A stretch of DNA of 64,000 nt from Telmatactis stephensoni. Taxonomy: Eukaryota > Cnidaria > Anthozoa > Actiniaria > Isophelliidae. How positions within the stretch are numbered: position 1 is the first letter of the stretch; the number at the start of each line of letters is the position of its first letter. The position numbers and the translations under genes were made by a program. The notes beneath the pieces were generated by a model. The model was not told the origin of the DNA, did no database searches, and worked only from the letters and a program-made list of their open reading frames with translations. The stretch covers positions 682,001-746,000 of the forward strand of contig JALIZF010001882.1 in the NCBI GenBank assembly GCA_029948255.1. The letters run 5' to 3'. Shown in pieces: positions 50,061 through 64,000 of the stretch.

Positions 50061-53000
50061 CACTGTGGAGCTTTAGATTAGTGTATTTAGAGTTGTGCTT
50101 AGTTCATCTTGTGACAGTGTAATGAAACGGGCACAGACATACCCAGACTCAGTGTCTATAAAACCAACAAGAGTAGATTTCCTACAGACTATAAAAAAAT
50201 TGAAGACTATAAAAACATTGTGATATTGGCCTTACTGATGTTATCTCCATATGATATATCAGAACATTCAACATACCATTATGAATGCCATAATTGCAGT
50301 ATGGTTTTTCACATTTATATAGAATTAACTCCGATATGAGTTAAGGTGGCATTTCAAAGTCATTGGAATCAGCTCTAAGGAGATGAATAATGCACTACTG
50401 AGTCTGCATGTTAGTTTTGCTTGGAACAGTTTTTGTATGAATATGAAAAGTCCCTGCCCTGCTATGCTATGTGTTGACTCAATATTTTGATTGCTGAATG
50501 CTTTCATCTTGGACAGTGAAAACAGCACAGCATGGCAAAGACTTTTTCATAGTCATATAAACTGCTCTGTGTCATAAGTATGAATGAGGCTTAATTAGTT
50601 GCAAGGTATTATATTATACCCTATGCTGTAGCAATTTAGTTCAAGACATTTAACAAAATGAAATATCATATTTTGCTTCCAAACGCGCTCTCTCTCCCAT
50701 TCGTTACAAATCTTTCTATTTCCAAAATTCTTCCGCATTTTGCCAAAACTTTATTTATCCAAAATTTGCTAGATATATTTTTATGAATATGAATTGGAAA
50801 CAACTGCATGAAGGAATGCATCACTGAATGAAGCACTTAACTCTCAGAATCTCTCATGACTCTGGAGTCACATTAAAAGAAACGTTACTGTTTCTGGAAG
50901 ACAGATTTGCATAAAATTTGCCTTTGTCTTTCTCTCTTTTTCTCAGTGCAAACTTTGTGAGTTTGGTTACAGTATGCATGTATTTAAAGTAAAAAACAAT
51001 ATTACTGGGTTCTGGAACAAAGACATATTTGCTAAAAAGCATTGACATCTAATTTTTTCCTATCCAATTTCAGTATTCGAGTGGCACAATCATTTCCCAG
51101 GAACTCAAGGGTTGTGTAATAATGTAAAACATTCCTGATGATAATTCCCAAATGTCTTTGAACAGTTCTTTAAAAGTTTACTGCAGTTTTCAAAATCATG
51201 TGAACTCAGACAGGCAAACAGACTGCTGCAGTTTGTTGATTCCACTTCCATCAATCGAAAGTATAATCAAAATAGCAAAGAATACAGAACATAATTATTA
51301 TCTGAGGTACAATATATTATCTAAAGATCATATTATTTGATCATTTGGTAGGTATTTAGTCTTGAGATCAATGTTTGTTATTGTGATATTGTAATTGACA
51401 GAAAAATCAACAAAATTCAGCAGAGTGTTGAATGTCTGAGTTTGCATGACTTTTGAATATTGCAGTAGACAACATTTCGTATATTTATTGTGCTCTTTGT
51501 CCCTGACACTGTTGACGTAAGAGTCACTGACTGAAGGGAAATTTCCTGACACACCAATGCATCCTGTAAAACCAAACTCAATCACCAAGTTTGCCATGGG
51601 ACACATTTTTAAATAACAATTCGCAAACTATTTTCAAGCATACATAATTATGCTTTCAATTTGAACATGATTATTTATTGTACTGAATCTTAAGGACCGA
51701 ACACATTTGCAATGCTTCTGCTGGTTCTTTTGTAAAAAAAAGCTCTCAAAATCCTTAATATAAATGTGTATATATATCACTTGATTGGAGATGGTTGTTG
51801 TTTTGTGAAATATGTATTATTATTATTTTGGTTTATGCCACCTAGTTAAGTCTTTTCTTTAGACATCAAAATATCCATAAAATAGCATAAGAGGAAACTT
51901 TTGTTGAAGTTGTGCAGTTTGGCTGTTAATTTGTTACATTGAGTTGACAGAATTTTAACAGTTTTTAATATTATTAGTAAAAGGAATAAATTATTGAATA
52001 TTTTAGATCATTTGTGGTAATTGCCAATCTAGAGTGCATAATAATGAAGGGTTTTTGAATGAGAAAAGTTGTCATTTCTCATTGTTTTGTACTCAAAATT
52101 GGAAATCACTGCAAATGGGAATTGTGCACCGTTAATTCTGAACAACACTTTATTAAAGTTTAAAACCTATACAAAGGCTAGCCCTTAATTGCAACATAAG
52201 GAGTGAGGTGCGCGATTGCGGAAAAAGTAAGTACAGTAATATATTAACTAACTGTGTGCTTAATTTGCATACATTTGCATAAAATTTCTGCAATCGCGCA
52301 CCTTAGTGAACATAAGCTAACATGGTGGAGTGATTTACATAGCCTACCAAACTTTTTGGTCCAGCATACATTTAGTGTGTATGTTTTCATTTTCTTTTTT
52401 ACTTTTTCTTCTTCTTCTTTTACATTTAATGGGTTATGTACAATCATTCGGATGATTTGTTTTTAAACTAGTCCAAGATTTTCCTTTTATATCAGTTGCT
52501 ATTTATTTTGCAATCCCCAGAGCTGTCATGATTATCTCTTACCCTGAATGTTCATAAGCTAATGCATGGGGAGTGAGTGGGGATTCTATGTGATCGCTGG
52601 AGTCACTGAAATAAGCTTAATGATCCATGGCAATACATACTATACTGTTCATCATGTGGAAAAAATGTATGCAATATTGTGACACAAATCATAGCTTTTG
52701 TGCTTATGTTGCTACTAGTGAGGGCTAGCTCTTTGGGCTTGGACACCCCATTTAACCTTTTCTGCAACACAGCAAGTTCAACAGCAGTTGCAACATGTAC
52801 ATCCCTGCAATTGGTGCACCCAAAAGATAGAACTTGATTCTATAATCCTACACCACCGGTGCTACATCATTGCTTTTAATGTTGCCTGCAACTGTTGAAT
52901 GGGTTGAACACAGACTACATCACCAGTCTGCTGCAGCAAATGTTGCATTCTGGGGACTGTTAAAGCAGTTAAATATCAAAAGATGTCAGTTTGTCCTGTA

Positions 53001-55154
53001 TTATTTGAGTTCAAACAGTCTTGGCACAACTCTGCTGTAATGTGTGCACTGTGGCAGAAAAAAGATTGCAGAAAATGTTACATATTGTGTCCAGGTCTTT
53101 ACAGATTTATTATATTTATATTGTTTTCAATTATCATCCAGTTCTTACCATTTCAAACTACAAAACTCTTACTAGTATTACCTATGATAATACTACACTG
53201 TACATTTATCTTCTATTTAGTTTTCAAAATTGCAACAAAGTTGAAGTTACCATATATTTGAATAATGTATTATATGGATGCATTATGAAAAGCTTTTATA
53301 TTCTATGAAATGCAACAATTTTTAAACAAGAAATACTAACTTATTACTGTTTGAGGACATTATATGATTTGACACAAAAACTAAATGATTTGCAAAATTT
53401 ATCGTTAAGTCTGAAATTATTGTGGAAATATTATGCAAATTGATGCAAACCAGGAAAAGCATTTTGTCATTTTCTAATGATATGTATTAGTTTGCATAAT
53501 AAATATTAATGCAGTTACAAAATTTAATTTAGTAGTTATTATATCCATTTGGAAAGCAAGTCACCATAAAATTAAATTGTGAGGTTGAGCTCAAACCTGG
53601 GTTTTGATTCATTAGCTGGCAGTAAACTTACCAGGAAATTTAACTATTTATCTCACTCTAAAGGCCGAGTTACTCACTATGATTTGTTGGCCAGATTTGA
53701 CTTCTACTGTTTTTGGCATTTCAATTCATTTGATTTCATTTCCAAAAAAATCAGCCCAACACGAAAAAAAAAAATGTTGCAGTGCAACAGATTTTTGTGA
53801 ATCATGCTACTTTTTTTCTTTACCCAAATGAAGCTTATCAAAAATGGGGGTGACATATCATAGTGTGTAACTTGGCCTTAACTATGGTTGTCAACATTGC
53901 AACCATTGTCGAAGGGAGTTAACTATTGTTAAATGTTCTGATGATACCAGCGACCATTGTGGGCATCAGAGCATAATATTTATTATGGTCTTCGCCTGCA
54001 TAGTAGGCATTTTCATGTAGGAAAATAAACCACAAATTCCTACACAGGAATGCCTGGCTTCACAGACTCACAGACTATGACAGCCTTGGTGAAGTCATAA
54101 CCACCATTTTGGATGAACTTCAACAAGAGATTTCTCAATTAGCATTTGTTGTTTGTTCATCCAACAGGCATCCACAATTTTTGTTTGGGAATGATGAGAA
54201 CCCAACAATACAACATTTCATTAATCAGCTTGACTTGTCTATTTTATTGATATAATGACTACTACAGCAATAGATTTTTTAGCATCTACCTCATTTTTAC
54301 CATGAAAATGTATCAGAAGCTTTATAAAAATCAGGCACAACTCTGACTATAATTTCTTCAAGTGACACATTAAACAAAATACAAGAACATACTGCATTTT
54401 CTTTATTGCGGGGAAGGGACCATGGATATGTATGGGAACTCTCACACAACATCAACTTATAGTACAAAGCCCAAAAGTATGACCAGCTATTAATAATAAT
54501 GTATTTGCATGCTTTCGACTGAGTAATCATCCAGTCAGGATTTGAAGATTCTTTGATTTAAACACTAATTGGAGGATGGCAAGACAAAAAGTATGCAAAT
54601 ATATTAACAGTGATCACAGTTTTGAGCTGTGGTTTCTCCAGAATCAGCTCCAGGATCCATGACAAAACCTGGGCAAGTTGTGAGATTTGCAATTTCAAAA
54701 AAACAGGAGCTGCTTGATGTAATATTATTATTGCACCAAAATTTGTTATGTATACATGATTAAGCCAACATTCAGTTGTGTATCATGTATGATTGGTACT
54801 CCCCTTTACCTACAGGATATCATGTTTGTGCCAACATTAAACATCACAGTCTGTTGACAGTTTTGAACAATTTATTTTTGGAAACACTTTCATTTTTTAC
54901 TGTGACCATAATGTACATTGTAGACTGGATTCCCTGTTAAAAAGAGTCCACTTTTCTTTTCATGTATTCACTAAACTGACATACAGGAAAAGAGGCCTCT
55001 GTCCTTCTTTCTTTGTTAACCACAAGTAAGCAAACAGAGAAGAGGCCACTTTTCCTTTACCTGTTGGTTTAGGTAAAGGAAACCTGCCTAGCACGGAGTT
55101 TACTAATGTCAGTGGAATCACTATTGCCTTAAAATATATAACACATTTATTCAC
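50061..55154. other. ARID3 3' flank and intergenic region, no gene seen
   Basis: The ARID3 3' untranslated region must begin here. I found no further exons. Weakly similar fragments of MITE family A (GACAGTGAAAACAGCACAGC near 50514) occur. Confidence 0.5.
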
Positions 55155-55373
55155 TAAGGGAGCATTCATTTTTTAGGAGGGGGGGTGGGGGGGGGGGGGG
55201 GGTGGGCCGGAGGAATTGAGGGGTGGGCCAAAAGAAATTTAATCTATGGAAGTGGGGTGGGTCATCAATATAGTTCAATTCCTTACCGTGGGGGCTTGCA
55301 ATCTTTTGTATTTGATTCCTGCAATTCCTCCTGCCCCACCCCCCCCCCCCTCCTAAAAAATGAATGCTCCCTA
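55155..55373. mobile_element. MITE with GGGAGCATTCATTTTTTAGG ends
   Basis: The left end GGGAGCATTCATTTTTTAGG is the exact inverse of the right end CCTAAAAAATGAATGCTCCC. Long G and C homopolymers lie next to each end. The element sits 34 bp downstream of the first HINT gene's stop codon on that gene's strand. A candidate AATAAA (minus strand, at 55151-55146) lies just past its far edge. Confidence 0.8.
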
Positions 55374-55406
55374 ATATTATTGATAAATCTAGTTAAAACT
55401 ATGATG

Positions 55407-57104
<1,698 letters not shown>

Positions 57105-57126
57105 GTTTTCAAACAAGTCCCGTCTA

Positions 57127-57159
57127 GGGGTTCCTGTGGTTCAATCACACAGGAAGCCC
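57127..57159. repeat. Short hairpin shared with 10061-10090
   Basis: GGGTTCCTGTGG, a short loop, then CACAGGAAGCCC. It is located about 25 bp upstream of the start codon of HINT paralogue A, so it is probably in that gene's leader or promoter. Confidence 0.55.
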
Positions 57160-57302
57160 ATAAAACAATAAATGGACCACCCAAAAAGTCAAGAAGGCGA
57201 GGTGAGTGAGGTGGTTGCCTACCTGAGTTACACCACAGGAGTCTCCATGAAAGTAGCATACATATTTATTGTACAAAGATATTGTACATTTCTTCAACCA
57301 TT

Positions 57303-57680
57303 AATGGGCTTTTGGCAGGTCTTGCGTGACATTTTAAATTTTAATCCAACAAAAACAAAAATATAATATTTGAAAAGAACACATCAAAATTAGTAAAAGT
57401 TGAGATTTTGAAGTAGTTTCAATGAATAGCGCCAAAGTTATGGGCGGCCGAAGTTGGTTCTTTTTCTATACTGACAAACGTTCGGTGGTGGGCCACCAAC
57501 GAACGTAATTTCTATAGAAATAAAGCAAAGTTTGGCCGCCCATAACTTTGGCGCTATTCATTGAAACTACTTCAAAATCTCAACTTTTACTAATTTTGAT
57601 GTGTTCTTTTCAAATATTATATTTTTGTTTTTGTTGGATTAAAATTTAAAATGTCATGCAAGACCTGCCAAAAGCCCATT
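57303..57680. mobile_element. Near-perfect 378-bp palindromic element
   Basis: AATGGGCTTTTGGCAGGTCT at the left is mirrored by AGACCTGCCAAAAGCCCATT at the right. Pairing runs through arms of about 170 bp to a centre near 57490. The arms differ at only a few positions (for example GCGTGAC versus GTCATGC). It lies about 200 bp upstream of HINT paralogue A and looks like a recent fold-back insertion. Confidence 0.85.
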
Positions 57681-58469
57681 GGGTTAACAACATTTATTTG
57701 ATATATGACAACAAATTGTGGAGCTTGCGTGGTGAGAAAAAGGATTATGTACCATGTGGTTGCTTGCAAGAGTGACAAATTTTCAGCTTCAAAAGTGGGC
57801 ACGGTTGCTTCTGGGAGGTGTGAAAATATATAGTATATAATTTGTAAGGGAAACTTTATCAGAAGAGGTGGTGACATTATATGAGGTAGTTGAAAGTGAT
57901 AGTTTGACTGTATTCTTAGACTATGTGTTTTAACCCTAATCTGACTCCTTCAGGAAATGCAAACATTTAATTATTATACATGAATCAAGTCATTATTGTA
58001 GAATTAATTGTGAAGCTTAAAATTTTCAACAACTTTATTCTAAACCGAAAACTTTTAGTTTTACAGTACACTCTGAATTTGTTAATCTAATTAGTTCCTA
58101 TTCTTGTGCAGTAATGCTCATCAGGTCCAGTATGTTTCTGTTGAAAAGGAATGAGAAAATTAGGCATACAGTAGAACAGTTCTTGTACGACTGTGAAAAT
58201 GGCACAGTCATAGCATGTCAAGAATTTCAAATATTATCAGACATCATAGCACTGAAATGGTCACCACAAGGCACAGTTTGTTTCACACTCTTGCAAACAC
58301 TACTCTAAAGTTGTCACACAAAAGAGGTTGTTTGTATTGGACTAGACTGTAGTTGGTGGCTACAAATAGACCTCCTAAATTTTCTTGAATGATCATGGAA
58401 AAGTAGATAATTAAGGTTTTCAAAATTGAGTCATTGTATGGATTTGAAAACCCCAGTCACCCCCAGCCT

Positions 58470-58808
58470 CAACTTGAATCTGTTGTTACATGGTCAGTAA
58501 TGCAAATTTAGGAAAGGTCTATTGTGAGTCTTCATCAGATAATATAATTATTCTTCACTAGCTAATATAATGAAGATTTGAAGTTTGTAGTTGTAATTTT
58601 ACAGTCGACAAAAACAAAAAATAAAACAACAACAACAAAACAACAACAACAAAAAAACAAATAGATTCAACTTGAATCTATTTAAATTGTCAATAATACT
58701 ATATAGGAAAGGTCTATTGTGAGTCGTCACCAGACAACATTATTCTTTGCCAACTTATATGAGGATTTGAAGTTTGTGGATGTTATTTTACAGTCCACAA
58801 AAAAATCA
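58470..58808 (+). repeat. Direct tandem duplication of about 165 bp
   Basis: GGAAAGGTCTATTGTGAGTC followed by about 100 bp of similar sequence (GATTTGAAGTTTGTGG, ATTTTACAGTCCACAAAA) occurs at about 58512 and again at about 58706. An AAC-rich stretch (58620-58660) lies between. The copies are diverged. Confidence 0.7.
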
Positions 58809-58916
58809 AATAAGCAAACCTGTTTAGTATTTATAATCCTTTCCATCAGAAAGAGAATCATACAGTAAAACAAGTGAACAAATATTCACCTGAGGAGCTA
58901 CAAGAAATGCCAATGG

Positions 58917-59819
<903 letters not shown>

Positions 59820-60739
59820 CTTGGATGAACGAGTGACTGACGCACCCTACCCTCCACCCTCCACCTATCCCTGGCCTATCCAACGCTCTTTTATCACTTA
59901 GCGGGGAGGGGTAAAATGGCAAAAACAATTAAAGTTTATTATAAAAAAAATCTTTGTAAAATATGTATTCAAACTTTAGGGTTATTTAACATCTAGACTT
60001 TAACTGCTTTTCAGAGCCCAATTATAAAATTATCTATTTGTTACGACTTTCCCTTCTCTCGCTAGAAGGCGTATAAAATATACCTTTTAAAAAGGTATTT
60101 GCTCCCATTTTATACGCCTTCTATCACGCAAATAGAGACATTTAGTCAGTGAAATTCATTTAAAATGAACAAGAAATAGAAATTATTTTATGGGATTAAA
60201 AAGCTTAAAAAAATGGGACGCACTTTTTTGTTTCAAGCTGGAAAAAAGGTGACCCCTCATCTTTGACCCACAAAATTTATCACGTTTCAGTTTTTGAGAA
60301 CAACTAGTTTCGTCTTCTCGACCTTTTCAACGAAACTAACAAAGTCTTTTTTTGGAATCTAAGCGAAGAGAAGCCAACCTGAGGATATCAATTTTAAAAC
60401 ATAACTGCAGGGGGTAGGGTGGGTCTGTCTTTGTTCTGATCTGGTTGGTCGAGAAACTGTCACGAAATCGCTGACTGGTGCCGGTTTGAAGGAGCGTGGG
60501 AGGAAGGTTCCAAACTTGCCCGGGATATTTTCATTCATTCCCTTTGCTTTGCATTTCTTTCTGCTTTGATTTTGCTAAGCTTTTCGTTTAACGCTGCTTA
60601 TATATGTAAGCCCTTCTAAAAAGAGGCCAGATCGCTGAAGAAACTCATCCAAGGTAGCAAGCAATCAAAACTCACCTTTGCCCGAAATCGACAGCTTTGT
60701 ACCGTTGTCAAACACCGAGGCTGAACTCTTTCAGTTACA
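59820..60739. promoter_or_regulatory. Divergent intergenic region between HINT paralogue B and the BAH-like gene
   Basis: The start codons of two genes face away from each other across 920 bp, so both promoters must lie here. It contains a perfect 16-bp inverted repeat at 60064-60122 (AGAAGGCGTATAAAAT / ATTTTATACGCCTTCT) enclosing a second small palindrome (TACCTTTTAAAAAGGTA). Both arms contain TATAAAA, but no transcription start can be assigned. Confidence 0.55.
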
Positions 60740-63106
60740 ATGCCGGTCCCTGGATTAACTAGACAAACGTCTTCTGTGGCAGCTCTTATAGAGCAAGAAA
60801 GAAGCCTTTCCGGGGAAAGCAGAGGTAGCGAGAAGACTCAAGACAAATCTGAAGAAGAACAAACACAACCGCGGCAACCAACCTCTGCTGCACCAGAGAA
60901 CCAAGGAGGTGATACAGATGTAGAAGGAGGCGATACCGACATTGAGGGAGGCGATACAGACACCGAAGATGCTCCTCCAGTTTCTCTTGAGCAAGCTCTT
61001 TCCAGAGAAAAGACTGTTATCTTAAAAGAGGATCAAATTCAGGAGGCCTCTTCGAAACCACCTCTTAGAATGTCCAGTAGGTTGATGTCAATGAAGCGAA
61101 GAGGAAAGATTGTTTTGTTGAAAGAGTTGACAAACGAGTTTGAGTTCAATGCCGGCGATATTCTAACTGTTCGTGGAGAGGAAGATGATTTTTATGTGTG
61201 CAGAATCTTGGAGGATGTTCCAGTGATGGCAAACAATTTTCTTGTGGCATGGTATAATCGTGTTGGGCCAAATCTATACGAGGTAGGTCAAGATGTAGAG
61301 GGATTAGGAGGGAGGGGTGCTATGATTGTAAGGCAGAAGTGAAAAATTATATGGAAAAGACCAAAACTATTATGTTGGGTTTGTATGTGGGTAACTAATC
61401 TGTTTGTTTGTAAGCCTTTCTCTTCATTCATCCGTTCATCCGTTCATTCCTTTGTTCCTTCCTTCTTTTCATTATACATAACATACATTCATTCATCTAT
61501 TCATTCATTCATTCATTCATTCATTCATTCATTCATTCATTCATTCACTCTCATTCACTTAGTCGTGTTTGGCTTCCTTCTTTCCTTCCTTCTACACTTT
61601 TTATCATTCATTCATTCACTTTTTGCATCCATCGATCCATCTATTTATCCATCCATCCATCCATCCATCCATCCATTTATTCATTCATTCATTCATTCAC
61701 ATTTTTTTCATTTACTCTCATTAATTTATAAGTATCTATTCCTATATGTGTTGCACACTTGTATTAAGATTATGATCCCACTTCTTAGGCATCTTTTGAT
61801 GATATCTGTGACATGAAATGTGTTATCACTCGTGTTAAACTTGATGAAAAAGAAGGCAAATTCAGTCTTCCTCTAAAGTGCATCAAGCAGACCAAGAGAC
61901 TTCTACGAGAGGCTCTTGCTGAGGAAAGAGGAGAACAGCTCGAGGAGGAAGAAGAAGCCATGGAGGAAGGTATGTCTGTGCAAGAATCAACTGAAAGCAA
62001 TAAGGATATTGACTGAGATAAGGATATAGTAAAAGCCTAGTTCATACAAGTGACACAAAGCAAATGCAAAAGCAAGCATTGTTCATGAGTGCAAATGCAA
62101 TGATTAAGTAAATAGGCATGCATATGAAAGTGTGTTTACAAGGACAAAGATACAAAGGTTTGTATTTGCATTTGCACAAACCCTGATTAACACAATAAAA
62201 CTCATTGCAAGCACAAGTACAACCCAAGTGCAAGAAAGTGAAAAATTTCCATTCCTTGAATTTGCATTAATTTTGCACTTGTGGTATGCTGCACTTGAGT
62301 TTCTCAAGTTTGCACATACACTGACTTGCACTTGCAATTGTGTTACTCTTGTGAACCAGCCTAAAGTCTTTATACTATGACTGTGTGCTGTGTTGACTGT
62401 TGTAAGCTGATTTTTTTCACTTCTGATACCCCTGTGATTTCTTCATAAGATGAAGAGGAGGATGAAGAGGAGGATGAAGAAGATGAAGGAGAGCAGCCAC
62501 CAGCCAAGCGAACACGCAGCTCTAGCAGCACCTCAACACCATCACCAAGAAAAGGCAGGAAAGGAAAAGCTTCAACTCCAAAAAAGACCCCACAACCTAA
62601 AAAGGGAAGAGCTCAAAAACACAAAACCCCAACTCCTAAGAAACCCAAGAAAGAGAAACCTGCAAAAAAGAAAGGACGAAGACCTGGTGTTTTAATTCCC
62701 AATGATGACATTGAATTGATTGATGAGGACCCAACATTTGGTTCAGAAAGGTGGGTATGCATGTACTCAGACATATTTACAGTGTAATTTTAGAACTTAT
62801 TCAAGGGCTGATGGGAGTGGCTATTGATGAAGAGCCAATTATTGCTTATTAGTACAGGAAAGGATTACCAGGAGACAGCTCGATGTGCCTCATATGATGT
62901 GATGTGCTGCCCTCATTCTGACTATTTTTAGATCATTCATTTGTGGTGCTGAAAAAGCTCATTAAACACTTTTAATTATTACTTTGAATTCTCTTCTTAG
63001 GGAAGACCTTGGCTTGATACCATACAAAAAGCCCATACGGGCTGTGCTTCTCAATGACATGGATTTACTGACAGAATGCATTGAAAATGTTAAACAGATA
63101 CATACA
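60740..63106 (+). CDS. Probable nuclear protein with BAH/Tudor-like domain, acidic and AT-hook-like basic regions (3' end beyond window)
   Basis: Coding exons are 60740-61282, 61789-61969, 62450-62750 and 63001-63106, with donors and acceptors in phase (0,1,2,0). This gives the first 377 residues; the donor at 63107 (GTAAGT) shows that the gene continues. Residues 56-76 hold three copies of GGDTDxE. Residues about 118-240 form a compact domain (GKIVLLKELTNEFEFNAGDI, DDFYVCRILEDV, FLVAWYNR) that resembles BAH or Tudor chromatin-binding folds. Residues about 229-256 are almost all Glu/Asp. A Lys/Pro/Thr-rich block follows (STPKKTPQPKKGRAQKHK, KKKGRRPGV) with AT-hook-like cores. The last exon (PIRAVLLNDMDLLTECIENV) looks like the lead-in to ankyrin repeats, which would lie beyond the window. 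I do not recognise the gene. Chromatin association is inferred from composition and the domain. Confidence 0.8.
61489..61705. repeat. (ATTC)n and (ATCC)n microsatellites in an intron
   Basis: Two runs, ATTC-type at 61489-61550 and ATCC/ATTC-type at 61630-61700, in intron 1 of the BAH-like gene. Confidence 0.95.
62033..62365 (+). mobile_element. MITE family B (GCAAATGC sub-repeats), copy 2
   Basis: The ends are AAGCCTAGTTCAT and GTGAACCAGCCT, the same as the copy at 19175-19492. The interior has TGCAAATGC and GCAAGCACAAGT units. It lies in intron 2 of the BAH-like gene. Confidence 0.75.
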
Positions 63107-63236
63107 GTAAGTGTCTTTGTGAGTTTTGTATTTTTTAATCCAAATGTTGTATTTATTTTAAGTACAATATTAAATATTAAATTTTGTAATGAATTCTAGA
63201 GCATATTTTTGTATGAGTGGGAAATATACTGCAAAA

Positions 63237-63325
63237 TGCCACGGGCATGCCAGTGCCATGTGATCTATAAAAACACAAAGTTTCTGCCATAACTTACTTA
63301 CCTTACTGTGCATTGGCATTAATTT
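63237..63325 (+). mobile_element. MITE family A fragment, copy 5
   Basis: CATGCCAGTGCCATGTGATC followed by TATAAAAACACAAAGTTTCTGCCATAAC aligns by eye with the interior of the copy at 23986-24105. The ends are decayed. Confidence 0.45.
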
Positions 63326-63804
63326 TTTTCACAGTAATGTGAAATCCCCTGAGGAAGTGGGGGGGGGGCATTTCCTGGTATCTTTAAGGATATCAAAAGA
63401 GCCCATTGCTTTTCGTATTTTATAATTGTGCATAAGGGGTTTAGGAGCTTTAATATGGTAAGTACTCAGAATAATACTTTTGTGAGGTACCTCTTAGGGG
63501 TTAAAAAAACATCCAGCCACACTCTTCTTAAAAGACGGCCAGTATATATCTTGGGTATTTTTTGAAAATTTCCAAAGTCTGTTCTAGTATATGAGGTCAC
63601 TATATTTGAGGGTGTGACCAGATTTATTGTCTCCACTCATCATATAATTTAAGGTGGTTCAACTACAAAAGTGAATTGGTGAACAATTATCCTGACCATT
63701 AGAGGAAATTGAATAATCATTAATAATGATAATTTTCAGTAGTCTTCTTCCTTTGTTTCGTTAGAATATATTTGAATTTAATAGACCAAATTAATTGGCT
63801 AACG

Positions 63805-63948
63805 TGTTGCTATGTACATTTCTACCCAATTCAAAACCTCTGGGAATAAGAACTTTTGTTCCAAAAATTTCCACGAGATAAAAGACAAAGAATCTTATTC
63901 CCTGAGGTTTTGAATTGGGTGGAAACGTACATGTAGTACATAGCAACA
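63805..63948. mobile_element. MITE-like fold-back element
   Basis: TGTTGCTATGTACATTTCTA with CCCAATTCAAAACCTCTGGG is mirrored by CCTGAGGTTTTGAATTGGGT and GTACATAGCAACA. TTAAT-like sequence lies on both sides. It is in the fourth intron of the BAH-like gene. Confidence 0.75.
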
Positions 63949-64000
63949 TATTAATTTTTAATATAAATTACTTTGACAGATCGAGTAAATTTTTTGTAAT

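Noticed and set aside
61385..61816. 143-codon plus frame rich in HSFIHSFIHS
   Set aside because: Translation of the ATTC/ATCC microsatellites in an intron.

Overview
The window is animal nuclear DNA and most likely comes from a cnidarian, probably a hexacoral (stony coral or sea anemone). The evidence is: AT-rich sequence; short exons with GT..AG introns; tRNA-headed SINEs of a kind I associate with corals; many small fold-back (MITE-like) elements; and an ARID3-type gene carrying both its ARID and REKLES blocks. I assembled six multi-exon genes by hand. In each one, splice sites and codon phase agree from the first to the last visible exon. Single-exon open frames elsewhere are mostly repeats or chance.

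Layout: (1) 803-5484, minus strand: a six-exon gene for a secreted protein of about 433 residues. It has a signal peptide, an N-terminal domain I do not recognise, and a C-terminal Hint (Hog) autoprocessing domain like that of Hedgehog. (2) 8618-14689, minus: a six-exon gene for a single-pass membrane protein of about 645 residues. It has a propeptide-like region and a papain-like (C10/C39-type) peptidase fold in which the expected nucleophile Cys reads as Ser. (3) 14690-36249: about 21 kb with no supportable gene. It holds microsatellites, a 17-bp minisatellite, SINEs, several MITE families and a 1.48-kb terminal-inverted-repeat element sitting inside a GATA array. (4) 36250-50060, plus: ARID3/dead ringer, eight coding exons, 442 residues, with one 8.6-kb intron. 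(5) 55407-57104 and 58917-59819, minus: two tandem HINT (histidine triad nucleotide-binding) paralogues with the same exon plan. (6) 60740 to beyond 63106, plus: the first four coding exons of a probable nuclear protein with a BAH/Tudor-like domain, an acidic stretch and a basic AT-hook-like stretch. It shares a 0.9-kb divergent promoter region with the second HINT gene and runs off the window.

The genes do not form a pathway. The strongest candidates for something undescribed are the Hint protein with its unfamiliar N-terminal domain and altered processing residues, and the membrane-anchored peptidase-like protein with a substituted active site. Two MITE families occur more than once in the window: one has AGAGCAGTTTTCGTAT-like ends, the other is built of GCAAATGC sub-repeats. 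All family names come from reading motifs by eye; no database search was run.
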